Shown here in pieces: positions 17,264 to 25,018 of a DNA stretch of 64,000 nucleotides. The position numbers were made by a program, and so were the translations under genes. The stretch spans positions 1 to 64,000 of the forward strand of contig JAEZIN010000033.1 of NCBI GenBank assembly GCA_023436585.1, read 5' to 3'. How positions within the stretch are numbered: the stretch's first letter is position 1; each line of letters opens with the position of its first letter. Below the pieces are notes generated by a model. That model ran no database searches, had not been told where the DNA came from, and saw only the letters and a program-made list of their open reading frames with translations. Origin of the DNA: Bacillota bacterium. GTDB lineage: Bacteria; Bacillota; Clostridia; Christensenellales; Aristaeellaceae.

Positions 17264-17317
17264 GAGGTTATGGCAAGCGGACGCGCTGTCAATTACATAG
17301 CTTGAGGGGGTGCTCTT

Positions 17318-18316
17318 GTGGCACATTCACCTGTAAGGGTTGGATTTCTTGGCATGGGCGGCATGGGCTTTCGGCACGCGGGGAACATGGAAAAGCTTCA
17401 GGGGGTGAGCATCGCGGCGCTGTGCTCGCTGCCAAAAAGCGATGCGGAACGCTTCAACACACAGCATCAATCTTCTTACCCCGTCTATGAGGACTTTCAA
17501 AGGATGCTGGACGAAGTGCCCATGGACGTGCTGTATGTATGCCTGCCGCCGTATGCGCACAACGACCAAATTGAAGCCGCGGCGAAAAAGAGAATCCACA
17601 TCTTTGCCGAAAAGCCGCTGGCCCTTACGGTTGAACGGGGCAGGAGCATTGCGGAGGCCGTGAAGCAAAGCGGCGTATATTCCCAGATGGGATACCACAT
17701 GCGCTTTGGCGGGGCTGTTGCAAGGTTCAAGGAATTGCTGGAAGCCGGCACGGCGGGGAGGCCCACCTTGTTTTCCGCCAGCTATGAATGCAACTCGCTC
17801 CATTCCCCCTGGTGGCGCGTGAAGGAGCAGTGCGGCGGCCAGGTGTTCGAGCAGGTGATCCATTTGTACGACATGGCGCTGTATTGCATGGGCGAGGCCG
17901 GCTCTGTCGCGGGCCATGCGGCAAACATCTGCCATAGCGGCGTGCCCGGCTATACGGTGGAGGATACAAGCGCCATGACGCTGCGCTTCACATCCGGCGC
18001 CATGGGCAGCATCACCGGCTCCAACTGCGCCGTGCCGGGGCTGTGGAACGCGCGCTTCCGCATGGTGTTTGAACACATGGTGGCCGATTTTACCGATTAC
18101 AACCACGCAAGATTTATTTACACCAAGGATGGCGTGCGCGAGGAGACGGTTGACAGCACGTGCGACCCGTACCTTGAGGAGGACAAATACTTTATTTCCG
18201 TAATACGCGGTGAGCGGCCGGAATTTGCGCCTATTTCAGAAGGCCTTTTCGGGCTGAAGCTTGTCAGCGCGGCCATGGAATCCGCACAGCGCGGCGGAAT
18301 GATCATCACGCTGTAA
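17318..18316 (+). CDS. Gfo/Idh/MocA-family oxidoreductase
   Basis: A 332-residue NAD(P)-dependent oxidoreductase. GFLGMGGMGFRHA is the Rossmann dinucleotide loop, AEKPLAL the family EKP motif, and GGQVFEQVIHLYDMA the segment with the catalytic His/Asp. The family oxidises or reduces sugars and sugar derivatives, including C3 oxidation of glycosides. Start is GTG with GAGGGGG upstream; no ATG fits. It is followed by a zinc-less MDR protein 18 bases downstream. The pair may transform an unusual sugar or cyclitol; the substrate is unknown. Confidence 0.87.
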   Translation: MAHSPVRVGFLGMGGMGFRHAGNMEKLQGVSIAALCSLPKSDAERFNTQHQSSYPVYEDFQRMLDEVPMDVLYVCLPPYAHNDQIEAAAKKRIHIFAEKPLALTVERGRSIAEAVKQSGVYSQMGYHMRFGGAVARFKELLEAGTAGRPTLFSASYECNSLHSPWWRVKEQCGGQVFEQVIHLYDMALYCMGEAGSVAGHAANICHSGVPGYTVEDTSAMTLRFTSGAMGSITGSNCAVPGLWNARFRMVFEHMVADFTDYNHARFIYTKDGVREETVDSTCDPYLEEDKYFISVIRGERPEFAPISEGLFGLKLVSAAMESAQRGGMIITL

Positions 18317-18334
18317 GAGAGGAGGACTGCTTTT

Positions 18335-19369
18335 ATGGAATTGTTGGAGATATTCGCCCCAGAACCCAGGAAATGCGTGTACCGCCCGTATGCGGACGGC
18401 CCTGTGCCGCAGGGCGGCGTCAAGGTGGAAACGGAATTTGCCGCGGTAAAGCACGGCACGGAATTCGTCAGCTTCCGCGCGGCGGACCCGTTCATCAGTG
18501 AATATTACGATGAAGAATACAAGTGCTTCCTCCCAAGGGACAGCGTGAGCGGCAAGTTTGGCATGCGGCCCGGCAACATGTGGGTGGGGCGTGTGACGGA
18601 AACCGGCGAAGACGCGGGCTCCATTGCCGTGGGGCAGCGTGTGGCGGGCTATGGGCCGCTCCGGCCCACACACATCCTGGCGGCCAAGGATTGCATCATC
18701 GTGCCGCCGTCCATGACCTGGAAGGAAGTTGTATGCCACGATCCCATACAGTTTGCCCTGGGCGGCGTGCGGGACGGGCATGTGCGCGTGGGCGACCATG
18801 TGGCGGTGTTCGGGCTGGGCGCCATCGGGCTCATCGCGGCGCAGCTGGCCAAGCTGTCCGGCGCGCAGCAGGTGATTGTGGTGGATCCCATCGCCCAGCG
18901 GCGCAAGGCGGCCATGGAAAACGGAGCCGACGCGGCACTGGACCCCACCGCCTGCGACGCGGGCCTGGAAATCAGGAAGCTGACAAACAAGCGCGGCGCG
19001 GATGTGGTGCTGGAATGCAGCGGCGCGTATACAGCCCTGCAGGCGGCCATCCGCGGCGTGGCCTACGCCGGCAATGTCGCCGTGGTCGGCTGGTACAAGG
19101 AATGCCACGGCGCGCTGAACCTTGGGCGCGAGGCCCATTTCAACCAGCCCAACATCATTCTTTCCCGCGCGTGCAGCGAACCCAACCGTGATTACCCGCG
19201 CTGGAGCTTTGAGCGCATATGCGCTGCCGGCTGGCATATGCTTTCAACAGGCAGCATCAGGTGCGAAAATATCGTCGATCCCGTGGTCCCCTTTCACGAG
19301 GCCGCGGATATGTACATGCGCATTGAACAGAATCCCGACATGAGCGTTAAAATGGGCGTTTCTTTCTGA
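18335..19369 (+). CDS. MDR-family dehydrogenase lacking the zinc ligands
   Basis: A 344-residue member of the medium-chain dehydrogenase superfamily. The cofactor domain is clear (VFGLGAIGLIAAQLAKLSGA, followed by VVDP). The usual catalytic zinc residues are missing: where zinc enzymes have CGSD this reads KHGTEFVSF, and the GHE motif and four-Cys cluster are absent. It may use a different chemistry or have a non-redox role. It is preceded by GAGGAGG and coupled to the Gfo/Idh/MocA gene. Similar pairs occur in secondary-sugar modification loci. Confidence 0.8.
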   Translation: MELLEIFAPEPRKCVYRPYADGPVPQGGVKVETEFAAVKHGTEFVSFRAADPFISEYYDEEYKCFLPRDSVSGKFGMRPGNMWVGRVTETGEDAGSIAVGQRVAGYGPLRPTHILAAKDCIIVPPSMTWKEVVCHDPIQFALGGVRDGHVRVGDHVAVFGLGAIGLIAAQLAKLSGAQQVIVVDPIAQRRKAAMENGADAALDPTACDAGLEIRKLTNKRGADVVLECSGAYTALQAAIRGVAYAGNVAVVGWYKECHGALNLGREAHFNQPNIILSRACSEPNRDYPRWSFERICAAGWHMLSTGSIRCENIVDPVVPFHEAADMYMRIEQNPDMSVKMGVSF

Positions 19370-19545
19370 TTGCGCCCGAGCATTTTCTGCTTTGAAATCG
19401 GCGGCCTGGCCGGACAATGGCATCTGGCCTTCGCCCGCCCGGGGCTGGCTTGCGGCGGCTTACGCCGCCAGCCGCACGGCTTCCCCGGTACGGCCGGAGA
19501 TGTCATTGTCCGCGCCGGCATGCGGGCTGACCTGCGTCCCGTATG

Positions 19546-19557
19546 CGAAACGTTTTT
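19546..19557 (+). promoter_or_regulatory. Upstream LacI-type operator (fucosidase locus A)
   Basis: CGAAACGTTTTT, lying about 75-85 bases upstream of the promoter. The same core followed by TTT(G/A)TTG lies at the matching place in locus B (55270-55278, minus strand). Its partner site at 19668 is 122 bases away. Confidence 0.65.
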
Positions 19558-19630
19558 GTTGACAGTGAAAAGGGCAACCTAAAAAGATGGCAATTTGAAA
19601 TAAGAATTACAGGAAATTTCAAATAAGTTG

Positions 19631-19659
19631 TTGACAACATAGGTGGAATGATTTATGAT
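19631..19659 (+). promoter_or_regulatory. Promoter of the fucosidase/ABC unit
   Basis: TTGACA (19631-19636), 17 bases, TATGAT (19654-19659). The 23 bases from the -10 box match the promoter of the aldo/keto reductase operon at 21 positions. A short palindrome, TGTTGACAACA, covers the -35. Confidence 0.8.
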
Positions 19660-19665
19660 AAGAAA

Positions 19666-19679
19666 GTCGAAACGTTGCG
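19666..19679 (+). promoter_or_regulatory. LacI-type operator at +1 (locus A)
   Basis: GTCGAAACGTT begins at the expected transcription start, where a bound repressor would block initiation. The same eleven bases occupy the same position at 55149-55159 on the minus strand. Confidence 0.75.
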
Positions 19680-19883
19680 GGTAATTGCAGGATGCCAAAG
19701 CCTTTCTCCGATTTTCAAGGCGGGGATACGGCCTGAAATGGGGAAGGGGCAGTATGCCTTCCGCCAACGGGAAGTATCAGTGTCAATATGTGTTAATGCG
19801 CGAACAATGCCTGCTGTCTGTGTTAATATAGAGTTAACGAAAAGCTGTCAGGACGAAAATGAAATATCGAACGGGGGTATCTC

Positions 19884-21281
19884 GTGAACGGCGCAACATG
19901 GCATGAACTGCTGGGCCATCCCACCCCGGCCTGGCTGCAGGACGGGAAATTCGGTATCTATACTCACTGGGGCATTTATTCCGTGCACGCCTTCGGCCCC
20001 AATACCACCTGGTTTGCCCATCATCTGTACAACGGCAAGGAGGGCGAACGCAAGCTTTTTGAGGAGCGCTTCGGGCCGTTCGGCAAAAAGGGGTATACCG
20101 ATCTTATCCCGCTGTTCACCGCAGAGAAGTTCGATCCCGAAGAATGGGCGGACCTGTTCGTGCAGTCAGGCGCGCGCTTTGCGGGCCCGGTGGCAGAGCA
20201 CCATGACGGGTTCGCCATGTGGCAGACATCGCTGACGCCCTTTAACAGCTTCGATATGGGGCCCCGCAGGGACGTTGTCGCCCAGCTGGAAAAGGCGTAC
20301 AGGGCGCGGGGCTTGAAGTACCTGCTGGCGCTGCACCACGCCGAGAATTACTGGTACATGAACCGCATGCCCGGCACCGACGGCGAAAAGCCAGAGAACG
20401 AGATGATGTTCTCCAAGGCGGGCCTGTGGCCTTTTGAAAGGTTCTGCAAGCTGTGGTATGACAAGACGGTGGAACTGATCGACAAGTTTTCTCCCGATAT
20501 GCTGTGGTTCGACTTTGGCTTAAAATCCATACCCGATGTCTATAAGCGCAACATGCTGGCCCACTACTATGCCCGCGCCGGGGCGGATAAGCGCGAGGCC
20601 GGCATCTGCTACAAATTCCACGACCTGGTGACAGGCGGCGGCATAATCGATCTGGAGCTGGGCCGCTTCAACGACATGATGTACCACCCCTGGATCACCG
20701 ATTCCACGGTGGACGACGGCCAGGCCTGGGGCTATATGGAGGGCGCCGCCTACAAAACGGCGGAAGAGCTTGTCCATTATCTGGTGGACAACGTGAGCAA
20801 GAACGGGTATCTGCTGCTGAACGTAGGCCCCAGGGCGGATGGAACAATACCGCAGGAGGCCCAAGAAGCGTTAAAGGGCATCGGCAAATGGCTTGCCGTG
20901 AACGGCGAGGCCATTTACGGCACGACGCCCTGGTACACCTACGGAACAGGGCCCACCAAAATGAAGGAAAGCGGCATGTTCTCCGAAAGCGAAAAGATGA
21001 AGTACACGCCGGAGGATATACGGCTCACCGCAAAGGATGACGCAATCTATGCCACGGTGCTGGCGCGCCCCGCGGGCGAGGCGGTTATTTCGGAAGTGGC
21101 CCCGCACCTTTTGCCGGGGGAGATGGAAAGCATCCGCCTCCTGGGCCACGGCCGCCCGCTGGAATACACCGTGAAGGATGGGAAGATACTCGTGTCCTTC
21201 CCGCAGGACGCGGCCGAGTCGCCCGCGTACTGCTTTAAAATCGCCAGGAATACAGGCGTTTTTAACCCGCCCGGGCTGTAA
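19884..21281 (+). CDS. Glycoside hydrolase family 29 alpha-L-fucosidase
   Basis: A 465-residue GH29 enzyme. The family signatures are GKFGIYTHWGIYS, AEHHDGFAMW and NVSKNGYLLLNVGPRADG; the nucleophile is Asp210 in MLWFDFGL. It cleaves terminal alpha-L-fucose. It has no signal peptide and acts in the cytoplasm, on glycans brought in by the importers encoded downstream. Start is GTG with GGGGG upstream. It is the first gene of a long plus-strand unit; the LacI-type operators in front indicate induction by fucose or a fucosylated sugar. It resembles GH29 subfamily A in architecture, but linkage cannot be told. Confidence 0.92.
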   Translation: MNGATWHELLGHPTPAWLQDGKFGIYTHWGIYSVHAFGPNTTWFAHHLYNGKEGERKLFEERFGPFGKKGYTDLIPLFTAEKFDPEEWADLFVQSGARFAGPVAEHHDGFAMWQTSLTPFNSFDMGPRRDVVAQLEKAYRARGLKYLLALHHAENYWYMNRMPGTDGEKPENEMMFSKAGLWPFERFCKLWYDKTVELIDKFSPDMLWFDFGLKSIPDVYKRNMLAHYYARAGADKREAGICYKFHDLVTGGGIIDLELGRFNDMMYHPWITDSTVDDGQAWGYMEGAAYKTAEELVHYLVDNVSKNGYLLLNVGPRADGTIPQEAQEALKGIGKWLAVNGEAIYGTTPWYTYGTGPTKMKESGMFSESEKMKYTPEDIRLTAKDDAIYATVLARPAGEAVISEVAPHLLPGEMESIRLLGHGRPLEYTVKDGKILVSFPQDAAESPAYCFKIARNTGVFNPPGL

Positions 21282-21331
21282 GAAGCAAGGCCGTAAGGAT
21301 AGTTCCACTTTAATAAGAAAGAGGCGTTTCT

Positions 21332-23431
21332 ATGAAAAGCATTGCATTGTATATGGCTCCGGATGGTTCCGACAGCGCCCAAGGCACGCTTGACACGCCG
21401 CTTTTGACAATTAAGGGTGTATTCCGCAGGCTGCATGAAATGGCTTCAATGGGGGAGCGGACCGCTCCCGTGTGCGTATACCTTCGCGGCGGCGAATACC
21501 CGCTTGCAAAACCCATGACCATCGCTTATGAAAACAGCGCGCCTATATGCTTTATGCCGTATGAAGGTGAGAAGCCCGTTTTCAGCGGCGGCCGCAGGAT
21601 CACAGGGCTTCGCGAGGAAACCACCGAAACGGGCCTGCGCGCCTGGACGGCAACGCTTCCCGATGTGGCCAGCGGCCAATGGTATTTCCGCGAGCTGTTT
21701 GTGGGCGGCCAGCGGCGCAGCCGCACACGCCTGCCCAAAACCGGCTTTTTCACCATGGAGGATGTGCCCGGCGTGGACGGCAAGCGCAACTGCTGGGAAC
21801 AGTTATTCCAGGGCACCAACAGCTTTGTGTACCGCGAGGGCGATTTTGGCGATTACAGAAATTTTCAGGATATCGACGTAATCGCGCACCACTTCTGGGC
21901 CGATGAGAGGATGCCTGTTGCAACGGTGGATTTCTCCGCCCGTTTGATCACCTCCAGCGCGCGCAGTGTGTTTGTGCTGCAAAACGACAACAACATGGGC
22001 TTTGCCAATTACTATTTTGAAAACGTGTACGAGGGCTTGAGTGAGCCCGGTCAGTGGTACCTTGACCGGCGCGGGGGGAAGTTGACGTACCTGCCGCTGC
22101 CTTATGAAACGCTGGAAACGGCGGAGCTGATTGCGCCTGTCATTGACCAGTTCCTTCTTATGAACGGAAGCCCCGAAGAAGGCAAGTATATTGAGAACAT
22201 CACTTTCAGCGGCATCACGTTTGAATACGCGGACTGGTACCACACCATGCCCCGCCCGAAAAAGGAGTCGGAATATTTTGGCGTGGGCGGTATGGACACG
22301 GGTGACATGCCCTGCGCCACCGCGCCTCAGGCGGCTTTGCACGCGCCGGGCGCCATCTCCATGCGCGGCGTGAAAAACTGCGCCTTTCATAAATGCGTGA
22401 TCCGCCATGTGGGCTTTTACGCGGTGGAGTTCCGCGACGGGTGCTTTCATAACAGCGTCACGGATTGCGTCATCGAGGATACGGGCGCCGGCGGCATACG
22501 CATGGGCGGCAGTGCGGACGCGGCCAGCCCTCTTTTGCAGACGGGCATGAACATCGTATCGGACAATGTGATCCACCGTGGCGGCGAGGTGTTCCTAAGC
22601 GGCGTGGGCGTGCTTTTGATCCACTCCTACAAGAACATCGTCCGGCACAACGAGATTCACGACTACTATTACACGGCAATCTCCAGCGGCTGGGTGTGGG
22701 GCTTTGTTGACAACATCTCCAGGGAGAACCTGATCGAAAACAACCACATCCACCACCTGGGCAAGGGCCTGATCAGCGACATGGGCGGCGTGTACATCCT
22801 GGGCATTCAGGCCGGCACGGTGGTCCGCGGGAACTACATCCACAACATCAAGTCCTGCAACTACGGCGGCTGGGGCATTTATCTGGATGAGGGCACCTCC
22901 TACGTGCTGGTGGAAAACAACCTGGTGCGCGATGTCAGCAACCAATGCTTCAACCAGCATTACGGGCGCGAGAACATCATCCGCAACAACGTGTTCGCCT
23001 TTTCGGGCGACAGCGTACTGTCCGTTACCAGGCTGGATGTGGGCAATCCGCCCAGGCTGTGCCCCGTTTCTTCCTACACGAATAACTCCCTCACCTTTGA
23101 GCGCAACATCGTGCTGTCGGATGGGAAGCCCTTCCACATCTTTGCCACGACGCCGCCGGAGGACAGGATCTTCACCGCGTTTTTGAACGTGTACTGGAAC
23201 ACGGCCCTGAAGGAAGACGGGGAAAGCAGCGCGGCCATATCCAAATACAAGGGCGAAAACCGCGTTTTGAGCTTTGAGGATTTGCAAAAGCTGGGCATCG
23301 CGTACAAGTGCGCGTACGCCGACCCAGGCATCACACTGACGGAGGATGGGTTCACCATCGCGGAGGATTCCATCGCCTTGGCGTACGGCTTCCAGCCTTT
23401 TGATGTGCGGCGGGCCGGCGTGCGGGATTAA
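21332..23431 (+). CDS. Right-handed parallel beta-helix protein, putative glycoside hydrolase
   Basis: A 699-residue protein. The N terminus YMAPDGSDSAQGTLDTPLLTI is typical of beta-helix carbohydrate enzymes, and the region from about 340 to 580 has repeated helical rungs (NxxVxxCVI-, NxIHHxG-like turns; NNHIHHLGKGLISDMGGVYILG; GNYIHNIKSCNYGGWGIYLDEG). The overall look resembles GH141/GH110-like enzymes, some of which cleave fucosyl or galactosyl bonds. No signal peptide is visible, so it is probably cytoplasmic. It sits 50 bases after the GH29 gene. Assignment to a GH family needs a profile search. Confidence 0.75.
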   Translation: MKSIALYMAPDGSDSAQGTLDTPLLTIKGVFRRLHEMASMGERTAPVCVYLRGGEYPLAKPMTIAYENSAPICFMPYEGEKPVFSGGRRITGLREETTETGLRAWTATLPDVASGQWYFRELFVGGQRRSRTRLPKTGFFTMEDVPGVDGKRNCWEQLFQGTNSFVYREGDFGDYRNFQDIDVIAHHFWADERMPVATVDFSARLITSSARSVFVLQNDNNMGFANYYFENVYEGLSEPGQWYLDRRGGKLTYLPLPYETLETAELIAPVIDQFLLMNGSPEEGKYIENITFSGITFEYADWYHTMPRPKKESEYFGVGGMDTGDMPCATAPQAALHAPGAISMRGVKNCAFHKCVIRHVGFYAVEFRDGCFHNSVTDCVIEDTGAGGIRMGGSADAASPLLQTGMNIVSDNVIHRGGEVFLSGVGVLLIHSYKNIVRHNEIHDYYYTAISSGWVWGFVDNISRENLIENNHIHHLGKGLISDMGGVYILGIQAGTVVRGNYIHNIKSCNYGGWGIYLDEGTSYVLVENNLVRDVSNQCFNQHYGRENIIRNNVFAFSGDSVLSVTRLDVGNPPRLCPVSSYTNNSLTFERNIVLSDGKPFHIFATTPPEDRIFTAFLNVYWNTALKEDGESSAAISKYKGENRVLSFEDLQKLGIAYKCAYADPGITLTEDGFTIAEDSIALAYGFQPFDVRRAGVRD

Positions 23432-23446
23432 TGGCTTTGGTATTTG

Positions 23447-23470
23447 CCTGGCGGGGAACTGGCCGCCAGG
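23447..23470 (+). other. Intercistronic hairpin before binding-protein gene
   Basis: An 8-bp perfect stem around an 8-base loop, not followed by T residues, lies in the 76-base gap between the beta-helix gene and the binding-protein gene. It may be a processing or stability site. Confidence 0.5.
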
Positions 23471-23507
23471 TTACATACAGAAAGACTTTTAAGGAGGGGA
23501 ATCGGAA

Positions 23508-24902
23508 ATGGCAAGGAAGGTCATGGGCATCCTGCTGGTTTTGATCATGCTTGTTACCTCGGCGGTATGCAGCGCGGAGGCGGCCAAGCGGAACATCGTG
23601 GAGAACCCTGACAACCCGTTTACCGAGACGATCGTCGACCTTGGCGGGCGCACCATCAAGCTGGCCTCTGCCTGGGTGGACACGTATGACTATTGGGAAG
23701 AAAAGGACGAGACGCCCACCGAAGTGCTCAAGAACATGCAGATCCTCAAGGACATCCAGGAGGATTACAACTGCAAGATCGAGCTGGTGGACATGGAAGG
23801 CATCGAATGGTGGGAGCAGGAGCTTGTGGAGCAGCTGGCGCTGGCCAAGGCTTCCGGCGACACCTATGCCGATATCCTTGACTGGCAGACCAACATGAAC
23901 CCCGGTCCTGTCGTATACCGCGATTACCTTGTGGCAGCCCAGGATATCCCCGCCCTGAACGACTCCCTGGGCGCATGGTCCCCGGCGACGCGCAGCACGG
24001 AATACGGCGGCAAGATCTACGGCTTCAACGCGGAATCCCCCCTGGGCTACATCAGAAGCTTCCTTCTGTACAACAAGGATTACGCCAAGCAGTACGGCAT
24101 CGAGGATATGTACGCCCTTGTGAAGGACAACAAGTGGACGTTTGACAAGTTCCTCGAGGTTTCCGAAAAGGTGTATGACCAGTCCGGCGGCAAGGTTTCC
24201 TCCATTGTCACCAGGTATGGCATGCCCAAGGCGCTGCTGGAGCAGTTCATGACCTCCAACGACGCCGTTCCCTTCACGCAGAAGGATGGCAAGCTGGTCA
24301 CCCAGATCAACACGGAAAAGGGCATCCGTGCCTGCCAGTTCGTGGTGGACATGATCGGCAAGAAGCTCATCGACATGGAATACATCAACAACCCCGGTGA
24401 TCCCTACGATTACTTCATCGCCGGCAACAGCATGTTCTACATTGCTCAGGGCTGGGAAATCGGCGAAGTCGGCGAAGAGCTCCCCTCGGACTTCGGCATC
24501 CTGCCCATGCCCATGGGCCCCGATGCCACCAGCTACGCCTCCTACTATGACCAGATCAGAATCTACTCCATCGTGGACAACGGCGACGGCGGCGAGGCTG
24601 CTGCCCATGTCCTTCTGGCGCTCAAGAAACGTCAAGCCGATACCTACCTGGACATCGAAGACGCGGCCGAGCCCTACAACTGGCTGGAAGACCTGGCCTA
24701 TGACGCCTCCGACGACGAGTCGCTGGAAATGGCCGATTTGATCAACAACAGCCTGTCCATGAACTACATCGTCCTGCTCTCTGAAGTGCCCGGCTGGGAA
24801 GACGCGGCAGCGCAGATTGCCGGCGGCGTATCCACCCCTGCCGAAGCCATCGGCGCCATCACGGCGCAGCTTCAGGCCGCCGTGGACGAAGCCAACAAGT
24901 AA
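23508..24902 (+). CDS. ABC transporter extracellular solute-binding protein
   Basis: A 464-residue binding protein. Residues 1-26 are a signal peptide; the only cysteine, in SAVCSAEA, does not make a good lipobox, so it is likely cleaved at AEA and released or held by partners. Features of sugar-binding proteins: LEDLAYDAS..., YNKDYAKQYGIEDMYALVKDNKWTFDKFLE, IAQGWEIGEV. A very strong AAGGAGGGGA site and a stem-loop terminator just after it suggest high expression relative to downstream genes. It is probably the main ligand-capture protein for the permeases at 27926 and 28864, or for those at 34562 and 35492. Confidence 0.87.
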   Translation: MARKVMGILLVLIMLVTSAVCSAEAAKRNIVENPDNPFTETIVDLGGRTIKLASAWVDTYDYWEEKDETPTEVLKNMQILKDIQEDYNCKIELVDMEGIEWWEQELVEQLALAKASGDTYADILDWQTNMNPGPVVYRDYLVAAQDIPALNDSLGAWSPATRSTEYGGKIYGFNAESPLGYIRSFLLYNKDYAKQYGIEDMYALVKDNKWTFDKFLEVSEKVYDQSGGKVSSIVTRYGMPKALLEQFMTSNDAVPFTQKDGKLVTQINTEKGIRACQFVVDMIGKKLIDMEYINNPGDPYDYFIAGNSMFYIAQGWEIGEVGEELPSDFGILPMPMGPDATSYASYYDQIRIYSIVDNGDGGEAAAHVLLALKKRQADTYLDIEDAAEPYNWLEDLAYDASDDESLEMADLINNSLSMNYIVLLSEVPGWEDAAAQIAGGVSTPAEAIGAITAQLQAAVDEANK

Positions 24903-24915
24903 CAATCCCCCAATT

Positions 24916-24965
24916 GTATATCCGTCCCGCAAAATTCCTTTGCGGGACGGATATACCACGTTTTT
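24916..24965 (+). terminator. Strong attenuating terminator after binding-protein gene
   Basis: An 18-bp perfect stem (24916-24933 with 24939-24956, 5-base loop) followed by five T residues at 24961-24965. It sits inside an otherwise unbroken gene series, so it should lower expression of the downstream genes while stabilising the binding-protein message. Confidence 0.8.
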
Positions 24966-25018
24966 GAAGGATCGGTTCCCGGTAAATTTCCTTTATTCAC
25001 ATGCGCGAGGTGAGCGGG

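Larger units (their letters stand above)
19370..19883. other. 514-base regulatory intergenic region
   Basis: The left part (19447-19473) holds a strong hairpin, ten paired bases with one mismatch, but no T run. The centre and right carry two LacI-type half-palindromes and a promoter described separately, then a leader of about 218 bases before the GH29 start. I see no convincing reading frame; a 79-codon frame at 19648-19887 overlaps the operator and lacks a ribosome site. Confidence 0.6.

Noticed and set aside
19810..19860. A catabolite-repression (cre) site in the GH29 leader
   Set aside because: Several TGTTAA-type repeats occur, but none fits the cre consensus well enough.
19648..19887. 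A 79-codon frame before the GH29 gene as a leader peptide
   Set aside because: No ribosome site, overlaps the +1 operator, and the product has no features of a leader peptide.
23352..24959. A 535-codon minus-strand frame over the binding-protein gene
   Set aside because: The product has no recognisable domain, and its region includes a terminator for the opposite strand.
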